NCBI GenBank assembly: GCA_036504595.1
Contig: DASXUX010000031.1
Coordinates: 1 to 64,000 of the forward strand
Reading direction: 5' to 3'
DNA length: 64,000 nucleotides
Source of the DNA: DASXUX01 sp036504595
Lineage (GTDB): Bacteria > Planctomycetota > SZUA-567 > H5-PLA8
Below the pieces are notes generated by a model, which did no database searches, had not been told where the DNA came from, and saw only the letters and a list, made by a program, of their open reading frames with translations. The position numbers were made by a program, and so were the translations under genes. This document shows, piece by piece, positions 15,677-24,530 of this stretch. Within the stretch, counting starts at the first letter, position 1. Every line of letters starts with the position of its first letter.

Positions 15677-18600
15677 TCACTCCTCCACAATCACTCTGAA
15701 TCCCACATCATGCACCTTTTGCCAGCTTTCGTACGCTCTTCGAATGCTGCTCGTCGCGTCTACCGGCCGGTCCGCCCATGACCCGCCGCGCGCCACACGC
15801 TGCGCCGTTCCGCCCTCATCGTTCCGGCCATCAGCGTCCGAATACGGATAGGCCTTGTACTGCGAGCGCGTCCACTCGCTGACGTTGCCGATCATGTCCT
15901 TCAGGCCCCAGGCGTTCGCTTCGTACTGAGCGACATAATCCACGACGAACCACTTGTCTTCGAAGCGCTCGTCATGCAACGGGTAGTTCATCTCCGGCTT
16001 GTACGGATTCCGTTTCTGAATCGCGCTGCCGCCGTTGAACGTCAGATAGTTCCAGCGTGTCTCGCGCCCCGCCAGATTCGCCCACTTGCTATAGTCCGTG
16101 TTCAGATCGCCATAGAAGAACTTGCCGCTTGAGCCCGCGCGAGCCGCCCATTCCCACTGCGCTTCGGTCGGGAGATTGGCTTTCAGACTGTTCTGCTTCC
16201 CCATCCATTTGCAGAAGTCCATCGCCCGCTGCCACGTCACGCGAGCGACCGGCTGATTCGGATGATTGGCGATGTATCCCGGCACCGCGTGATCCTTCCC
16301 GTGCATGTCCACGTAGCGCGTGTCGTGTTCCGGATCGAAGACCGCATACTGCGCATTCGTGATTTCCGTCTCCGACATCCAGAACGGCTTCTCGATCTTC
16401 ACCACCGCCTGCGGCTTCTCGTCCAGGTAACCGTCGAGCGATCCCATCACGAACGAGCCCGCCGGAATCTTCACCAGACTCACGACGACGCCTTCTGCCA
16501 GCTTCAGTTCCTTCTTGATCTCACCCAATTCCTTTTGCTTCGCCGCGGCCTGTTCTGCCGTGAAGGGGAACCCGTCCGCCTTCAGCGCGGTAGCGCCGGC
16601 CTCCGTGCCGGCCGGGAGCGGTTCCGGCTTCACGAACGCCGGCGGCGTTGCTTTCTTGTACTCCGCCTCGGTTCGAGCGTACTCGTCCTCGGGGCACGCA
16701 TCGCTCGCCGCAAAGCTGGCCGCGAGTTCGTAGCGCCGTTTGGCCTGCGGCTGGTTGCGCCAGTTGCCCGGACCCCAGCGGCCCTTGAACGGCGCGTTGA
16801 GATCGATCCACGTGTACAGCCGGTCCCAACCTTCGGCGTCCAGCTTGACGCCATAGTGTCCCTTCTTCAACATTTGGACCAGCGGGCTGGTGGAAGTGTG
16901 CCAGTCCATCGGCGGCAGAATTTCCAGTTCGCTTTCCGGCCCCGGCCGTCGCACGTATGGGTGAATCGAATCGTACGCCTGCTTGGCATTGGTCATTGGC
17001 AGCAGTTTCTTGACGGAAGCGCCGGCCTCCGTGCCGGCGGGGGCTGCCCCATTATGGCAACCGCCGCAGAATTTCTGCGTCGTCGGGTAGACTTCGAACT
17101 CAAACGCGAATGGCCGAGCCGGCCCGTACCACGGCTTCAGCTTCTGCGGAGCCGTCGCGTCGGCAATCGAGCGCCGCGTCGGCACCGCGCTGCGATTGTC
17201 TTCGTGACATCCCGTGCAGGAAATGCGTTCGCCCGGCATGCCCACGATCCAGGAACGCATCAGTTGCAGAGCGGCGCCTTCCTCGTCCAGCGGCTGAATC
17301 GAAACCGGCGTGTTGATTGGGATTTCGAAGCACGTCGAACCGTCGCTTTCCACCGGAGCGGTGCCCAGGATGCGCTTGATGTCCCAGCCCGCTTCCACGC
17401 CCAGCGATTCGTGCCCGCCCGTTCCCAGATAGCAGAAGTGATACGCGAACACGCGCACCGACTTCACTTTTCCGCGCGGCACACCCGTCAGGCCCGGGCC
17501 TTCATAGATGTCCGCGATGTGAACGCTCGCCGTCTTCGCCGATGGATTCGTGCGATCCTGAATGCTCGGTGGCCGCTTGCGAGCGGCCAGGGGAATCGGC
17601 TGCAGCAGCGCCGCGTCTTCCAATTCAGCCAGACACGTGATGTTGTCGAACGTATCGACCAGGTACACGCCCCACAGGCTGTTGCCGGTCGGCTTGGCGG
17701 TCACGAGGAAATACTTGTCGCTCAGCGGCCACGGATGCAGGAAGAACGGCTTGCCGCGCGAGAATTGGTTTCCCGCCTGCCCGTCGCACACGTCGCCTTC
17801 AACATCCTTCCCGCGGCCGGGAATTTCCGCCACGCAACCGGTTTTCCCCGCCGGCAGCACGTCCGTCATCATGCGGATGGACGTTCCTTCCTTGCCCCAT
17901 TCCTTCGTCTTCGCACGATAACGGAATGGATATTTCCCTGAAAGCTCCGGGTCGATAATGATCATGCGCCCCTGTTCAGCCACATCATGATGCCCGCCGA
18001 CGATGCCGACAACTTTGTGCGTGCTGCCCGGGATCGCCTTGGCCTGCATGAAGGCCGTCGGGAAGTACGAGCCGCTGCCGTAGATCGCCATCTGCTGCGT
18101 GCCGTCCGGATTCATGCTGAACAGAATGCGGGAGTAATAGTGCATGATGTCCGAATACTCCCAGCGCAAATACATCACGCGCCCATCATTCATCGCGGTC
18201 GGATACCAGTCGCTGTCCTGTTCGAACGTGAGCTGCTTCACCGATCCGCCCGCGGGATCGACCTGATACAGCACCGCCATCGGAGCGCCGCCATTGATGC
18301 ACGGCAGGCCCTGATACGGAGCCGTCGAGGCGACAATCAGCCGCCCATCCGGCAGATAACAGCCGTCGAACCAATCCACATCGGGATAGCCTTTGGGCGA
18401 AAGCTGCCGTGTTTCTCCACCCTCAGATCCTACTTGGAACACGCCCCAGCGGTCCTTGTCGTCAATGCTCGCAAAGAGCACGTGCTTGCCGTCGAAATCC
18501 ACGTCCATGTCGCGGATGACGAAATCCTTCTGCGGCTTATAGAGCGTCGTCCACTTCGCCTCGCCACGAATATCCGACAGCACTGCGATCTCGTTGTCCC

Positions 18601-19447
18601 ATCCGTTGTGGCGGATCGAATCATTGGTCATGTAGTTCGCATGCAGCCCGATTCCTTCGGACATTACGTTCCGCGCGCTGCCGGGAAACTCCCGCTTAAT
18701 CAGCGCCAGTTGCCCAAAGTCCAGCAGCGGATTCGCCAGCAGCGCCGCTCGCACGCCGCCGAGCAGTTCCTTGCCCTTCTCGAGCAACTCGACTTTACCG
18801 CTCTTCAAGCCGTCGGTGATTTCTTTGCGTTCGGCCGCGAATTTCTCCAGCGCCTGCTTGTGCTTCGCGCCGTCGTACTTGCCCGCCCAGGTCGTCGCCA
18901 TGTCCTCGATCGCAAGCTGCGCCGCTTCGAGGTTGACGCGCTCAAACTCCTGAGCCAGCTTGTCGCAGGCCACCGATTTTCGGTACAGCACGCGCACTTT
19001 ATCCAGGTCCGCCGGTCCGGCCGCGGCCGCCGCAATCGTCTGAGCTTCCTTCTGCATTGCTCCGCGACAATTGCGAGCGTACCGGTTCGCCAGTTCCTTG
19101 AAGTCGCCGGCCTTCCATTCACCGCCGAAAATCCCGTGCGGATCGCTGCCTTCGAAGCTGCGCTTTAGTTCAGGAAAGTCGCGCTTGGCCAGAGCCCACA
19201 CCTGCCGCCGGCGCTCCTGCTTGCCTTCGTTGAACTTCTGCTTGGCCTTCTGTTCGGTGGGAACCGTCAGCGCCTCTTCATACTTTGCGATGTTCTCGCG
19301 TGAAAGGCGAACCGTCTCCTCCCAGTTCGCCTGCTTGCTGTACCAATCGGCATCACCGCCGAAGGCCGCGCTTGCCGCCATCGCCAGCAGTCCGGCGATC
19401 ACCTGAAGCCCGCGCCCCGAAGCCGCTGTTCTCTTCTCGCCTCGCAT
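15677..19447 (-). CDS. Secreted fusion: HzsA-like/beta-propeller region, c-type haem motifs and SUMF1 domain
   Basis: 1,256 residues with a signal peptide ending near AFGG. An N-terminal helical region is followed by a propeller-like part (RDMDVDFDGKHVLFASID, YPDVDWFDGCYLPDGRLIV) and an HzsA-type middle section (YHFCYLGTGGHESLGVEAGW, GSTCFEIPINTPVSI). Two haem-c sites are visible: CTGCH in ERISCTGCHEDN and CGGCH in KFCGGCHNGA. The C-terminal third is a formylglycine-generating-enzyme/SUMF1 domain (IPAGSFVMGS, ETEITNAQYAVF, GNVSEWTRS, RVARGGSWADRP). It probably is a periplasmic redox or sulfatase-linked protein; the exact reaction is unknown. Two repeat copies (16589, 17015) encode AGTEAGA linkers. 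Such fusions are known mainly from Planctomycetes. Confidence 0.85.
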   Translation of the reverse strand: MRGEKRTAASGRGLQVIAGLLAMAASAAFGGDADWYSKQANWEETVRLSRENIAKYEEALTVPTEQKAKQKFNEGKQERRRQVWALAKRDFPELKRSFEGSDPHGIFGGEWKAGDFKELANRYARNCRGAMQKEAQTIAAAAAGPADLDKVRVLYRKSVACDKLAQEFERVNLEAAQLAIEDMATTWAGKYDGAKHKQALEKFAAERKEITDGLKSGKVELLEKGKELLGGVRAALLANPLLDFGQLALIKREFPGSARNVMSEGIGLHANYMTNDSIRHNGWDNEIAVLSDIRGEAKWTTLYKPQKDFVIRDMDVDFDGKHVLFASIDDKDRWGVFQVGSEGGETRQLSPKGYPDVDWFDGCYLPDGRLIVASTAPYQGLPCINGGAPMAVLYQVDPAGGSVKQLTFEQDSDWYPTAMNDGRVMYLRWEYSDIMHYYSRILFSMNPDGTQQMAIYGSGSYFPTAFMQAKAIPGSTHKVVGIVGGHHDVAEQGRMIIIDPELSGKYPFRYRAKTKEWGKEGTSIRMMTDVLPAGKTGCVAEIPGRGKDVEGDVCDGQAGNQFSRGKPFFLHPWPLSDKYFLVTAKPTGNSLWGVYLVDTFDNITCLAELEDAALLQPIPLAARKRPPSIQDRTNPSAKTASVHIADIYEGPGLTGVPRGKVKSVRVFAYHFCYLGTGGHESLGVEAGWDIKRILGTAPVESDGSTCFEIPINTPVSIQPLDEEGAALQLMRSWIVGMPGERISCTGCHEDNRSAVPTRRSIADATAPQKLKPWYGPARPFAFEFEVYPTTQKFCGGCHNGAAPAGTEAGASVKKLLPMTNAKQAYDSIHPYVRRPGPESELEILPPMDWHTSTSPLVQMLKKGHYGVKLDAEGWDRLYTWIDLNAPFKGRWGPGNWRNQPQAKRRYELAASFAASDACPEDEYARTEAEYKKATPPAFVKPEPLPAGTEAGATALKADGFPFTAEQAAAKQKELGEIKKELKLAEGVVVSLVKIPAGSFVMGSLDGYLDEKPQAVVKIEKPFWMSETEITNAQYAVFDPEHDTRYVDMHGKDHAVPGYIANHPNQPVARVTWQRAMDFCKWMGKQNSLKANLPTEAQWEWAARAGSSGKFFYGDLNTDYSKWANLAGRETRWNYLTFNGGSAIQKRNPYKPEMNYPLHDERFEDKWFVVDYVAQYEANAWGLKDMIGNVSEWTRSQYKAYPYSDADGRNDEGGTAQRVARGGSWADRPVDATSSIRRAYESWQKVHDVGFRVIVEE
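16589..16613 (+). repeat. GC palindromic element (GTEAG family), copy 7
   Basis: Unit ggtagcgccggcctccgtgc; reads AGTEAGAT at the linker before the SUMF1 domain. Confidence 0.8.
17015..17039 (+). repeat. GC palindromic element (GTEAG family), copy 8
   Basis: Unit ggaagcgccggcctccgtgc; reads AGTEAGAS immediately after the second haem motif. Confidence 0.8.
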
Positions 19448-19752
19448 GGAAACACCCTCCGTACTGATGTCTAGACAAGTCTCATTTCAATCTCGGTGAA
19501 TTTATGCCTTCTCCTTATTGTACACCGCCGATTCTCTCGCGTTGTAAACGACTTTCCCCAAATTCCCGCGCAAGTTCTTGCTGCATCACGTGTAAGGTAT
19601 CAACCGGACAGGCCCGCTCTGTGCCACGCTTATGTCGCGCCCTCCGCATTCTCTGAGGACTGCGTTGAAAGCTGTTTGTGATCAATAGGAAAGCTGCCCG
19701 CATTCGAAGCAGTCCACGCGTGACCGTCGAATCCAAAATCTAAAATCCAAAA
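19448..19752. other. Intergenic region without a gene
   Basis: About 305 bp between two minus-strand genes, presumably containing the promoter of the HzsA/SUMF1 gene. The end at 19731-19756 has an aatccaaaatc tandem tract like the one at 49078. I see no other signal. Confidence 0.5.
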
Positions 19753-21795
19753 TCAGTCGAGGAGCGTTGCCGCCAAAAACGTGAACAGCGCGTGCAGCCC
19801 TTCGTTCTTGATACCTTCAACCGCCTGCAACGCCCGCTGCCGCTGCTGCTGCCCCAGCGCCATCGCTTGCACCGGTATTTCATGCCGGAAATAAATCTCC
19901 CGCACGCGTTCCGGCGGCACCGTCGTCCGCTCCCCTTCGCGAGCCGCCTGCAGCAGTTCCGCCTGCTCCGCCGCGCTCGCCGCTTCCAATGCCAGAGCGA
20001 ACAGCAGCGTCGGCCGCCCCTTGGCAATATCCGTGCTCGCCGCCGCGTCGCTTTGGCCCGCCGCGATGTCCTGCAAATCATTCTGAATCTGATACGCCAC
20101 GCCCAGATGCTTCGCGAACGCCGCCAGCTCCGCGTCCCACGTTTGCTCACCGGCACGGAGGCCGGCGCTACCGTCGCCCATCGTCACGCCCGCGACCAGC
20201 GCCGCTTCAAACGCCGGCGCCGTCTTCAACGCATAAAGCCGCAGGCACTCCAGCGGCGGCAGCCGTTTGTCGTGGCCCTGCCGCCACAGCAGTTCCGCGC
20301 CTTGCCCTTCAGCCAGCTTCACGTGAGCCGCCGAGATCTTTTGCAGAATGCGTGCCGTCTTCTCGGCTCCCAACGCTGGAAGCTGCTCGGCAATAATCCG
20401 GTAGCCCAGCCCAACCAGATAATCGCCCGTGTTCAACGCCACCGGCACCGAATGCGTTCGGTGCAGCGTCCGCATTCCGTAGCGCAGTTCGTCGTCGTCC
20501 TCGATATCGTCGTGGATCAGCGACGCCTTGTGGAAGACTTCCATCGCCGCCGCCACGCGCTGCACCGGCCGCGGCACATCGTCCTGATCGGTGAGCGCCT
20601 GCCACGCTGCCGCCGTCACAAACGGCCGGAAGCGTTTCCCCCCTTTGCGCAGCCACGCCAACGCCAGCCGCTCCGTCTCCGCGACTTTGTCCGATCGCGG
20701 CAGATGCGAACGCTCCGCCGGCAGCAACTCCGCCAGATTCCGCGGGTCAAACCAGTGGCTCACCGAGCGCAGCAGCGGCACAAAACTCCGCGTCCGCCGA
20801 GCGCCAGTGTGTTGATATCCCAGCGCGGAAAGCACCCAATCTTCGTCCACCGCCGTGTTGTGGCAACTGTCCCTCAGCAGCGGAATGGCCAAAGCCGGCA
20901 CGCCCACTTGCAGCACGCGATCGAACGCCTTTTCGAGCACGTTCAAACATGCGACGCCCAGAATCCCATCCACCGCTCCGCTGGCGATCAGCTTCAGCAC
21001 CACCGGCGTGCCTTCCGCGATCAGCACCTGGTAGCCCATCCGCTGCCCAAGCGCGCTCAAATCCGACAGAGCGCACAGCCCGCACTCCTTGCAGTGAAGC
21101 TGCGTCTCGTCCAGCTTTGCCGGGCACTTCTCCGGCTGCTTCAAGCACTGCGGCAGCAAAAGCAACCGCTTCCCAAACGGCACCGCCGCAAATTCCTCGC
21201 GCCAGTACTCATTATTGAGCATCACCATCGCGAACCCGAGATACGTGCGATCGTACTCCTTCACGGTAGCGCTGGCCTCCGTGCCGGCAGTCTGCACTGC
21301 TGCATCCCGCCTTGCGCCTCCCGCATCCTGCCTCCCGCCGTTCGTCCCCCCGTCTCCCCGTCCCCCCGTCTCCCCGTCCTTCTGTCCCCCGCTCGCCGCG
21401 TCCGTCCGCCCCTGCCTCCCGCCTCCTGCCTCCTGCCTACTGGCTGTAAGCACCTCTTCCGCTGCCGCCATCAGCATCTGTTTATCCGGCGGCCGAGAGC
21501 GCGGCATGCGCGCGGCCACTTCCGCCGCCTTCAGCCGAATCGCCTCGCGCTGTTCTTTGCTTTCAGGAACCGATTTGAAATTCTCGCCGGCCGGCCGCCA
21601 ATCGGATTCCCGAAGCGGCAGCGGTGCATGAGCGGAAGCGCCGGCCTCCGTGCCGGTCTGCGCGGAGTGGAGTAGAGGAGCGGAAGCCGTGCTCTGTTCC
21701 GATTCGTGGTTGTTGCCCGTCTCCACTCGTGTACCTTGCTCCCTGATCAGTGACCTTCCTGCCGCCGTGCGCCCAACCCCGCCAGCCCATAGCAC
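19753..21795 (-). CDS. DUF116-polyprenyl diphosphate synthase fusion
   Basis: 680 residues. Residues about 170-345 match DUF116: a Cys-rich core LPQCLKQPEKC then CKECGLC, likely a metal or iron-sulfur site, followed by IASGAVDGILGVACLNVLEK. Residues about 370-665 are a trans-isoprenyl diphosphate synthase: GGKRFRP, the first Asp-rich motif LIHDDIEDDD, and a second motif YQIQNDLQDI in which the first Asp is Asn. It would make a C15-C20 or longer prenyl diphosphate for the adjacent hopene cyclase pathway. Residues about 116-167 are a repeat-encoded stretch (GDGETGGRGDGG). The annotated ATG overlaps the cyclase gene by 49 bp; a downstream GTG is an alternative start. Overlap suggests coupled translation. 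Confidence 0.82.
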   Translation of the reverse strand: MLWAGGVGRTAAGRSLIREQGTRVETGNNHESEQSTASAPLLHSAQTGTEAGASAHAPLPLRESDWRPAGENFKSVPESKEQREAIRLKAAEVAARMPRSRPPDKQMLMAAAEEVLTASRQEAGGGRQGRTDAASGGQKDGETGGRGDGGTNGGRQDAGGARRDAAVQTAGTEASATVKEYDRTYLGFAMVMLNNEYWREEFAAVPFGKRLLLLPQCLKQPEKCPAKLDETQLHCKECGLCALSDLSALGQRMGYQVLIAEGTPVVLKLIASGAVDGILGVACLNVLEKAFDRVLQVGVPALAIPLLRDSCHNTAVDEDWVLSALGYQHTGARRTRSFVPLLRSVSHWFDPRNLAELLPAERSHLPRSDKVAETERLALAWLRKGGKRFRPFVTAAAWQALTDQDDVPRPVQRVAAAMEVFHKASLIHDDIEDDDELRYGMRTLHRTHSVPVALNTGDYLVGLGYRIIAEQLPALGAEKTARILQKISAAHVKLAEGQGAELLWRQGHDKRLPPLECLRLYALKTAPAFEAALVAGVTMGDGSAGLRAGEQTWDAELAAFAKHLGVAYQIQNDLQDIAAGQSDAAASTDIAKGRPTLLFALALEAASAAEQAELLQAAREGERTTVPPERVREIYFRHEIPVQAMALGQQQRQRALQAVEGIKNEGLHALFTFLAATLLD
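20149..20172 (-). repeat. GC palindromic element (GTEAG family), copy 9, inverted
   Basis: caccggcacggaggccggcg is the reverse orientation of the unit; in the prenyl synthase it is read as GSAGLRAGE. Confidence 0.75.
21265..21288 (+). repeat. GC palindromic element (GTEAG family), copy 10
   Basis: Unit ggtagcgctggcctccgtgc; reads AGTEASAT at the boundary of the repeat-rich linker and the DUF116 domain. Confidence 0.75.
21294..21446. repeat. Low-complexity tract, ccccgtct and cctcctgc units, inside a gene
   Basis: About 150 bp of degenerate 8-10 bp units (gtctccccgtccccccgtct, cctcctgcctcctgcctac) within the DUF116-prenyl synthase gene. It stays open and encodes a Gly/Arg/Asp-rich linker. 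Similar tracts sit at 23240-23415 and 50693-50760, also inside genes. Confidence 0.75.
21633..21657 (+). repeat. GC palindromic element (GTEAG family), copy 11
   Basis: Unit gcggaagcgccggcctccgt; reads TGTEAGAS near the N-terminus of the prenyl synthase fusion. Confidence 0.75.
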
Positions 21796-23774
21796 AGCGG
21801 ATAGAGCTCTTCACTGTACCACAGCACCGCAAAGTAAAAACCGACCGGCGCCGCGTCCCAGCTTCCGTCTGACCGCTGATGCTCAATCAACCACTGCGCC
21901 GCGCGTTGTATTGCCAGCGTCTCGCTGGCGCTCCGGTTCCCCTCTCCCCCGCGAGGGAGAGGGGTTAGGGGTGAGGGGGCTGCGTCCGCACTGCTCAGCG
22001 CCCGCAGCGCCAATCCCGTATCTTCAACCGTGCTCGGCGTCCCGACATTCCCACCAAACCCGCCGTCCGCATTCTGAGCGCCCAGCAGCCATGCCCGCGC
22101 GCGCTCAGCAATCGGGTAATAATGTTTACACCCCTCCAGCGCGAAAAGCACGTGGCTGGTGCCATACGTGTGGTTCAGTTCGTCCGCCGACCCCTCACAA
22201 CCAAACCACAGCGGCGAAAACGACCCGTCCGCATGCTGTGAACGTGCCAGATAGCGCGGCGCATCGTGGAGCAGGCTGTCTAGCCTGCTCGTCCCACCAA
22301 TCGCCCGCAGTGCATGCGCTGTCAAATCCGGCGCACTTCGATCAAAAGGCAGCTTGTTCCACCCGCGGCAGAACGTCGGCCAGCCCCCGTCGCGGTTGCG
22401 CAGCCGCAGCAGCCAGCCCGTTCCCTCCGCAATCGCCGCGTGATCTTCCGGCACGCCCAAATGTCGCAGTGCAATCATCGCTCCCGACGTGTCGTCTACA
22501 TCTGGCACGCTCCCCGGCAAATGATTCCAGCCCCATCCGCCCGGCTTCGCGTCTGAATAGACCGATACTCCTTTAGTCTGTTGAGCCAGCAGCCAGTCGC
22601 GCGTCGTATCGCGCTCCGCCTGCGTCATCGCCGTATGAAGCTGCCCGCTCACCGCCAGCGCTTCAATCGCCCGCGTCGTGTTCCACACGGTGAGATTCAC
22701 TTCGACCGGCCACGAGCCATCCGCGCGCTGGGTCGCGAGCAAGAACTTCCGCGCGTTCTTTGCGATCGCATGCTCGCCGTGTCCTGCCGCCTTCAGCCCG
22801 ATCAGACAAAACGCCGTGATCGGCACCGCTTCCAGATACCCGCCGCTCTCCGGCTGCATCTTTAGAACAACATCGAGCGCCCGGTCAGCCACCAGGCTCC
22901 GCAGCCACCGCAGCGGCGGCATCCAACTCGGAGCCTTCCCATGCCGCGAAAGCCCCACGCAAACCAGCGCCGGCAGCGCATAACTCACTACCGGCAACCG
23001 CAGCAAGCCCATCCACGACCGCGGCGCCAAAGCCAGCTCAAACGGCAGCGCATCCACCTTTTCCCACGCCAGCACCCCCGCACTCGCCGCCGCCATCCGG
23101 ATCGGCACCTGAAACGTCAAATCCCGCCCATACACCCGCCGCAGCCCGTCCTCCAGCCCGCCCCACTGCCGCACGCGAGCCTCCGCGCGCCGCCGCTGCT
23201 CCTCCGTCAATCGTGCCGCCGGCGTCCTCACCTGCACCCGGTCCGCCGACGTCCGGGCCGCTGCTCCAGCCTGTCCAGCCGGCGTCTCGCCGGCCATCGT
23301 TCGTAGTGCGGGCGTCCCGCCCGCTTCTTCGTGCTGTTCTCCCCTCCCCGCGTCGGGGAGGGGCCGGGGGAGGGGTTCTCCCCGTCTCCCCGTCTCCCCG
23401 TCTCCCCGTCCTGTCGTTACCGCATCCGCGCACAAAACCAGCAGCGTCGCCGCGAGTGTGCTCTTCCCGCCGTCGCAATCGCCCCAGCCACCATCCGCAT
23501 TTTGTGTTTTCGCGAGATACCCAAACGCACGCCGCGCCGCGTCCGCATCCAACGCCGTCTCGTCACCCAGAGCGCACAGCGCCACCGCCGTCGCCAGCGG
23601 CGACGACGACAGCCGTCCTTCCCAGAAGCCCTGCGGGTTCCGCCGCGCCATCAACGCCGCCGTCGCGCGCTGAACCGCGCGGTCAATCTCGGTGCGAGAG
23701 GTTGGAAGGGTATCGGTCACGGCAGCTCGGATGCTTTTCGCCAGAGTGAACAGCACTCCGTTGAAACTTAGCAC
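21747..23774 (-). CDS. shc: Squalene-hopene cyclase
   Basis: 675 residues. The protonating motif is DVDDT at residues 425-429, and several QW-type repeats are present (NADGGWGDCDGG, RADGSWPVEV, RDGGWPTF, ADGSFSPLWFG, NADGGFGG, SDGSWDAAP). Residues around GGWGWNHLPGSVPDVDDTSG match the cyclase core, so this should fold squalene to hopene at the membrane. Two regions are repeat-derived: residues about 121-190 (GDGETGRRGEPLPRPLPDAG and following) between the first QW block and the rest, and residues about 590-612 from the hairpin element at 21931. These expand the normal 620-650 length. The next gene downstream is the prenyl synthase fusion, giving a small hopanoid operon. Confidence 0.9.
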   Translation of the reverse strand: MLSFNGVLFTLAKSIRAAVTDTLPTSRTEIDRAVQRATAALMARRNPQGFWEGRLSSSPLATAVALCALGDETALDADAARRAFGYLAKTQNADGGWGDCDGGKSTLAATLLVLCADAVTTGRGDGETGRRGEPLPRPLPDAGRGEQHEEAGGTPALRTMAGETPAGQAGAAARTSADRVQVRTPAARLTEEQRRRAEARVRQWGGLEDGLRRVYGRDLTFQVPIRMAAASAGVLAWEKVDALPFELALAPRSWMGLLRLPVVSYALPALVCVGLSRHGKAPSWMPPLRWLRSLVADRALDVVLKMQPESGGYLEAVPITAFCLIGLKAAGHGEHAIAKNARKFLLATQRADGSWPVEVNLTVWNTTRAIEALAVSGQLHTAMTQAERDTTRDWLLAQQTKGVSVYSDAKPGGWGWNHLPGSVPDVDDTSGAMIALRHLGVPEDHAAIAEGTGWLLRLRNRDGGWPTFCRGWNKLPFDRSAPDLTAHALRAIGGTSRLDSLLHDAPRYLARSQHADGSFSPLWFGCEGSADELNHTYGTSHVLFALEGCKHYYPIAERARAWLLGAQNADGGFGGNVGTPSTVEDTGLALRALSSADAAPSPLTPLPRGGEGNRSASETLAIQRAAQWLIEHQRSDGSWDAAPVGFYFAVLWYSEELYPLCYGLAGLGARRQEGH
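21931..21980 (+). repeat. CCCTCTC-type hairpin element, copy 4
   Basis: Canonical copy inside the hopene cyclase gene, read as PSPLTPLPRGGEGNR in the minus frame. Preceded by gccagcgtctcgctggcg. Confidence 0.9.
23240..23415. repeat. Composite repeat block inside the cyclase gene
   Basis: Consecutive pieces: a gccggcgtctcgccggcc palindrome, gttcgtagtgcgggcg, a variant of the hairpin element (ctcccctccccgcgtcgggg, then gggggaggggttct) and four ctccccgt units. All are open in the cyclase frame. Confidence 0.8.
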
Positions 23775-23817
23775 CCATTAGGCAAGGGTCAAAGGTCTGA
23801 ATTTGTGCGGTTACGGG

Positions 23818-24207
23818 TCAGGTCGCCATGTACCACCACGACAACATCGCAGCCGTCAGAAGCATACTGAAAACGTACACGGTCAACCCAACGGCCGTTC
23901 CCCACAGCACGTGTTCCAATCCAATCGGCCGGTCGTCTCTCACGTTGCCGTAAAGAGTGCATGCCAAAGCCCAGCACGGAAGTGGCAGCAGCAGTTTGGT
24001 GATATCGATGGGCGCAAGTAGCGCCATGCAGATGACAAGAGCGAGAACGACCACGCCGGACCTGACGGCCGCAGGCGTACACTGAAGTTTGCGTTTCCAG
24101 TAAATGCGCCAACCAGACACGGCTGCCAAGCAGAACGCGGCCAAAACCCAGCGATTCATCCAAGCTAGGAGGAGTTGTTCCTGATAGCCCTTCTTGTGCA
24201 GAGCCAT
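23818..24207 (-). CDS. Small multi-pass membrane protein, unknown function
   Basis: About 129 residues from ATG 24207; an in-frame TTG at 24225 is another possible start. Hydrophobic segments include WVLAAFCLAAVSGW, SGVVVLALVICMALLAPI, LLLPLPCWALACTLYG and TAVGLTVYVFSMLLTAAML, so three to four transmembrane helices are likely. I do not recognise a family. It ends 43 bp before the cyclase gene in the same direction, so it may belong to the hopanoid operon. Confidence 0.55.
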   Translation of the reverse strand: MALHKKGYQEQLLLAWMNRWVLAAFCLAAVSGWRIYWKRKLQCTPAAVRSGVVVLALVICMALLAPIDITKLLLPLPCWALACTLYGNVRDDRPIGLEHVLWGTAVGLTVYVFSMLLTAAMLSWWYMAT

Positions 24208-24225
24208 ACGCACCAGTTCGGCCAA

Positions 24226-24530
24226 AGGACCACGTTACTTGCCAAGCGCTCTCTGCGCCGCATCATACTCGTCTTTTCGCTGACCTCGCTAACATGTCTC
24301 CCGCATTTAACCAGAAGGACCGCCCTCCTCCCTCCGGTCCATAACTTTGTGTGTCGGCTCCCTTGCGGCATCGACTTTCGCTGAAATGACCATGCCGCAA
24401 TTGAACATTAGTAATAGAGCGTTGGGCGAAAGATTCCCCGGCATATGAACGATTTAGATGGACACGCTGCACCCGGACGCTAAAATTACGTTAATGATGG
24501 TGTTGCGCTCATAGCGCAGAGGTAGCTTGC
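24226..24530. other. Divergent intergenic region upstream of ftsH
   Basis: No convincing gene. It must contain the promoter for ftsH. A short inverted repeat tgcgctcatagcgca (about 24503-24517) lies just before the ftsH ribosome site agagg, and ttgaac at about 24396 is a possible -35 box without a good -10 partner. Confidence 0.45.

Noticed and set aside
16262..17941. Long plus-strand open frame opposite the HzsA/SUMF1 gene
   Set aside because: Arg/His-rich composition and no start signal; the minus-strand gene carries clear motifs.
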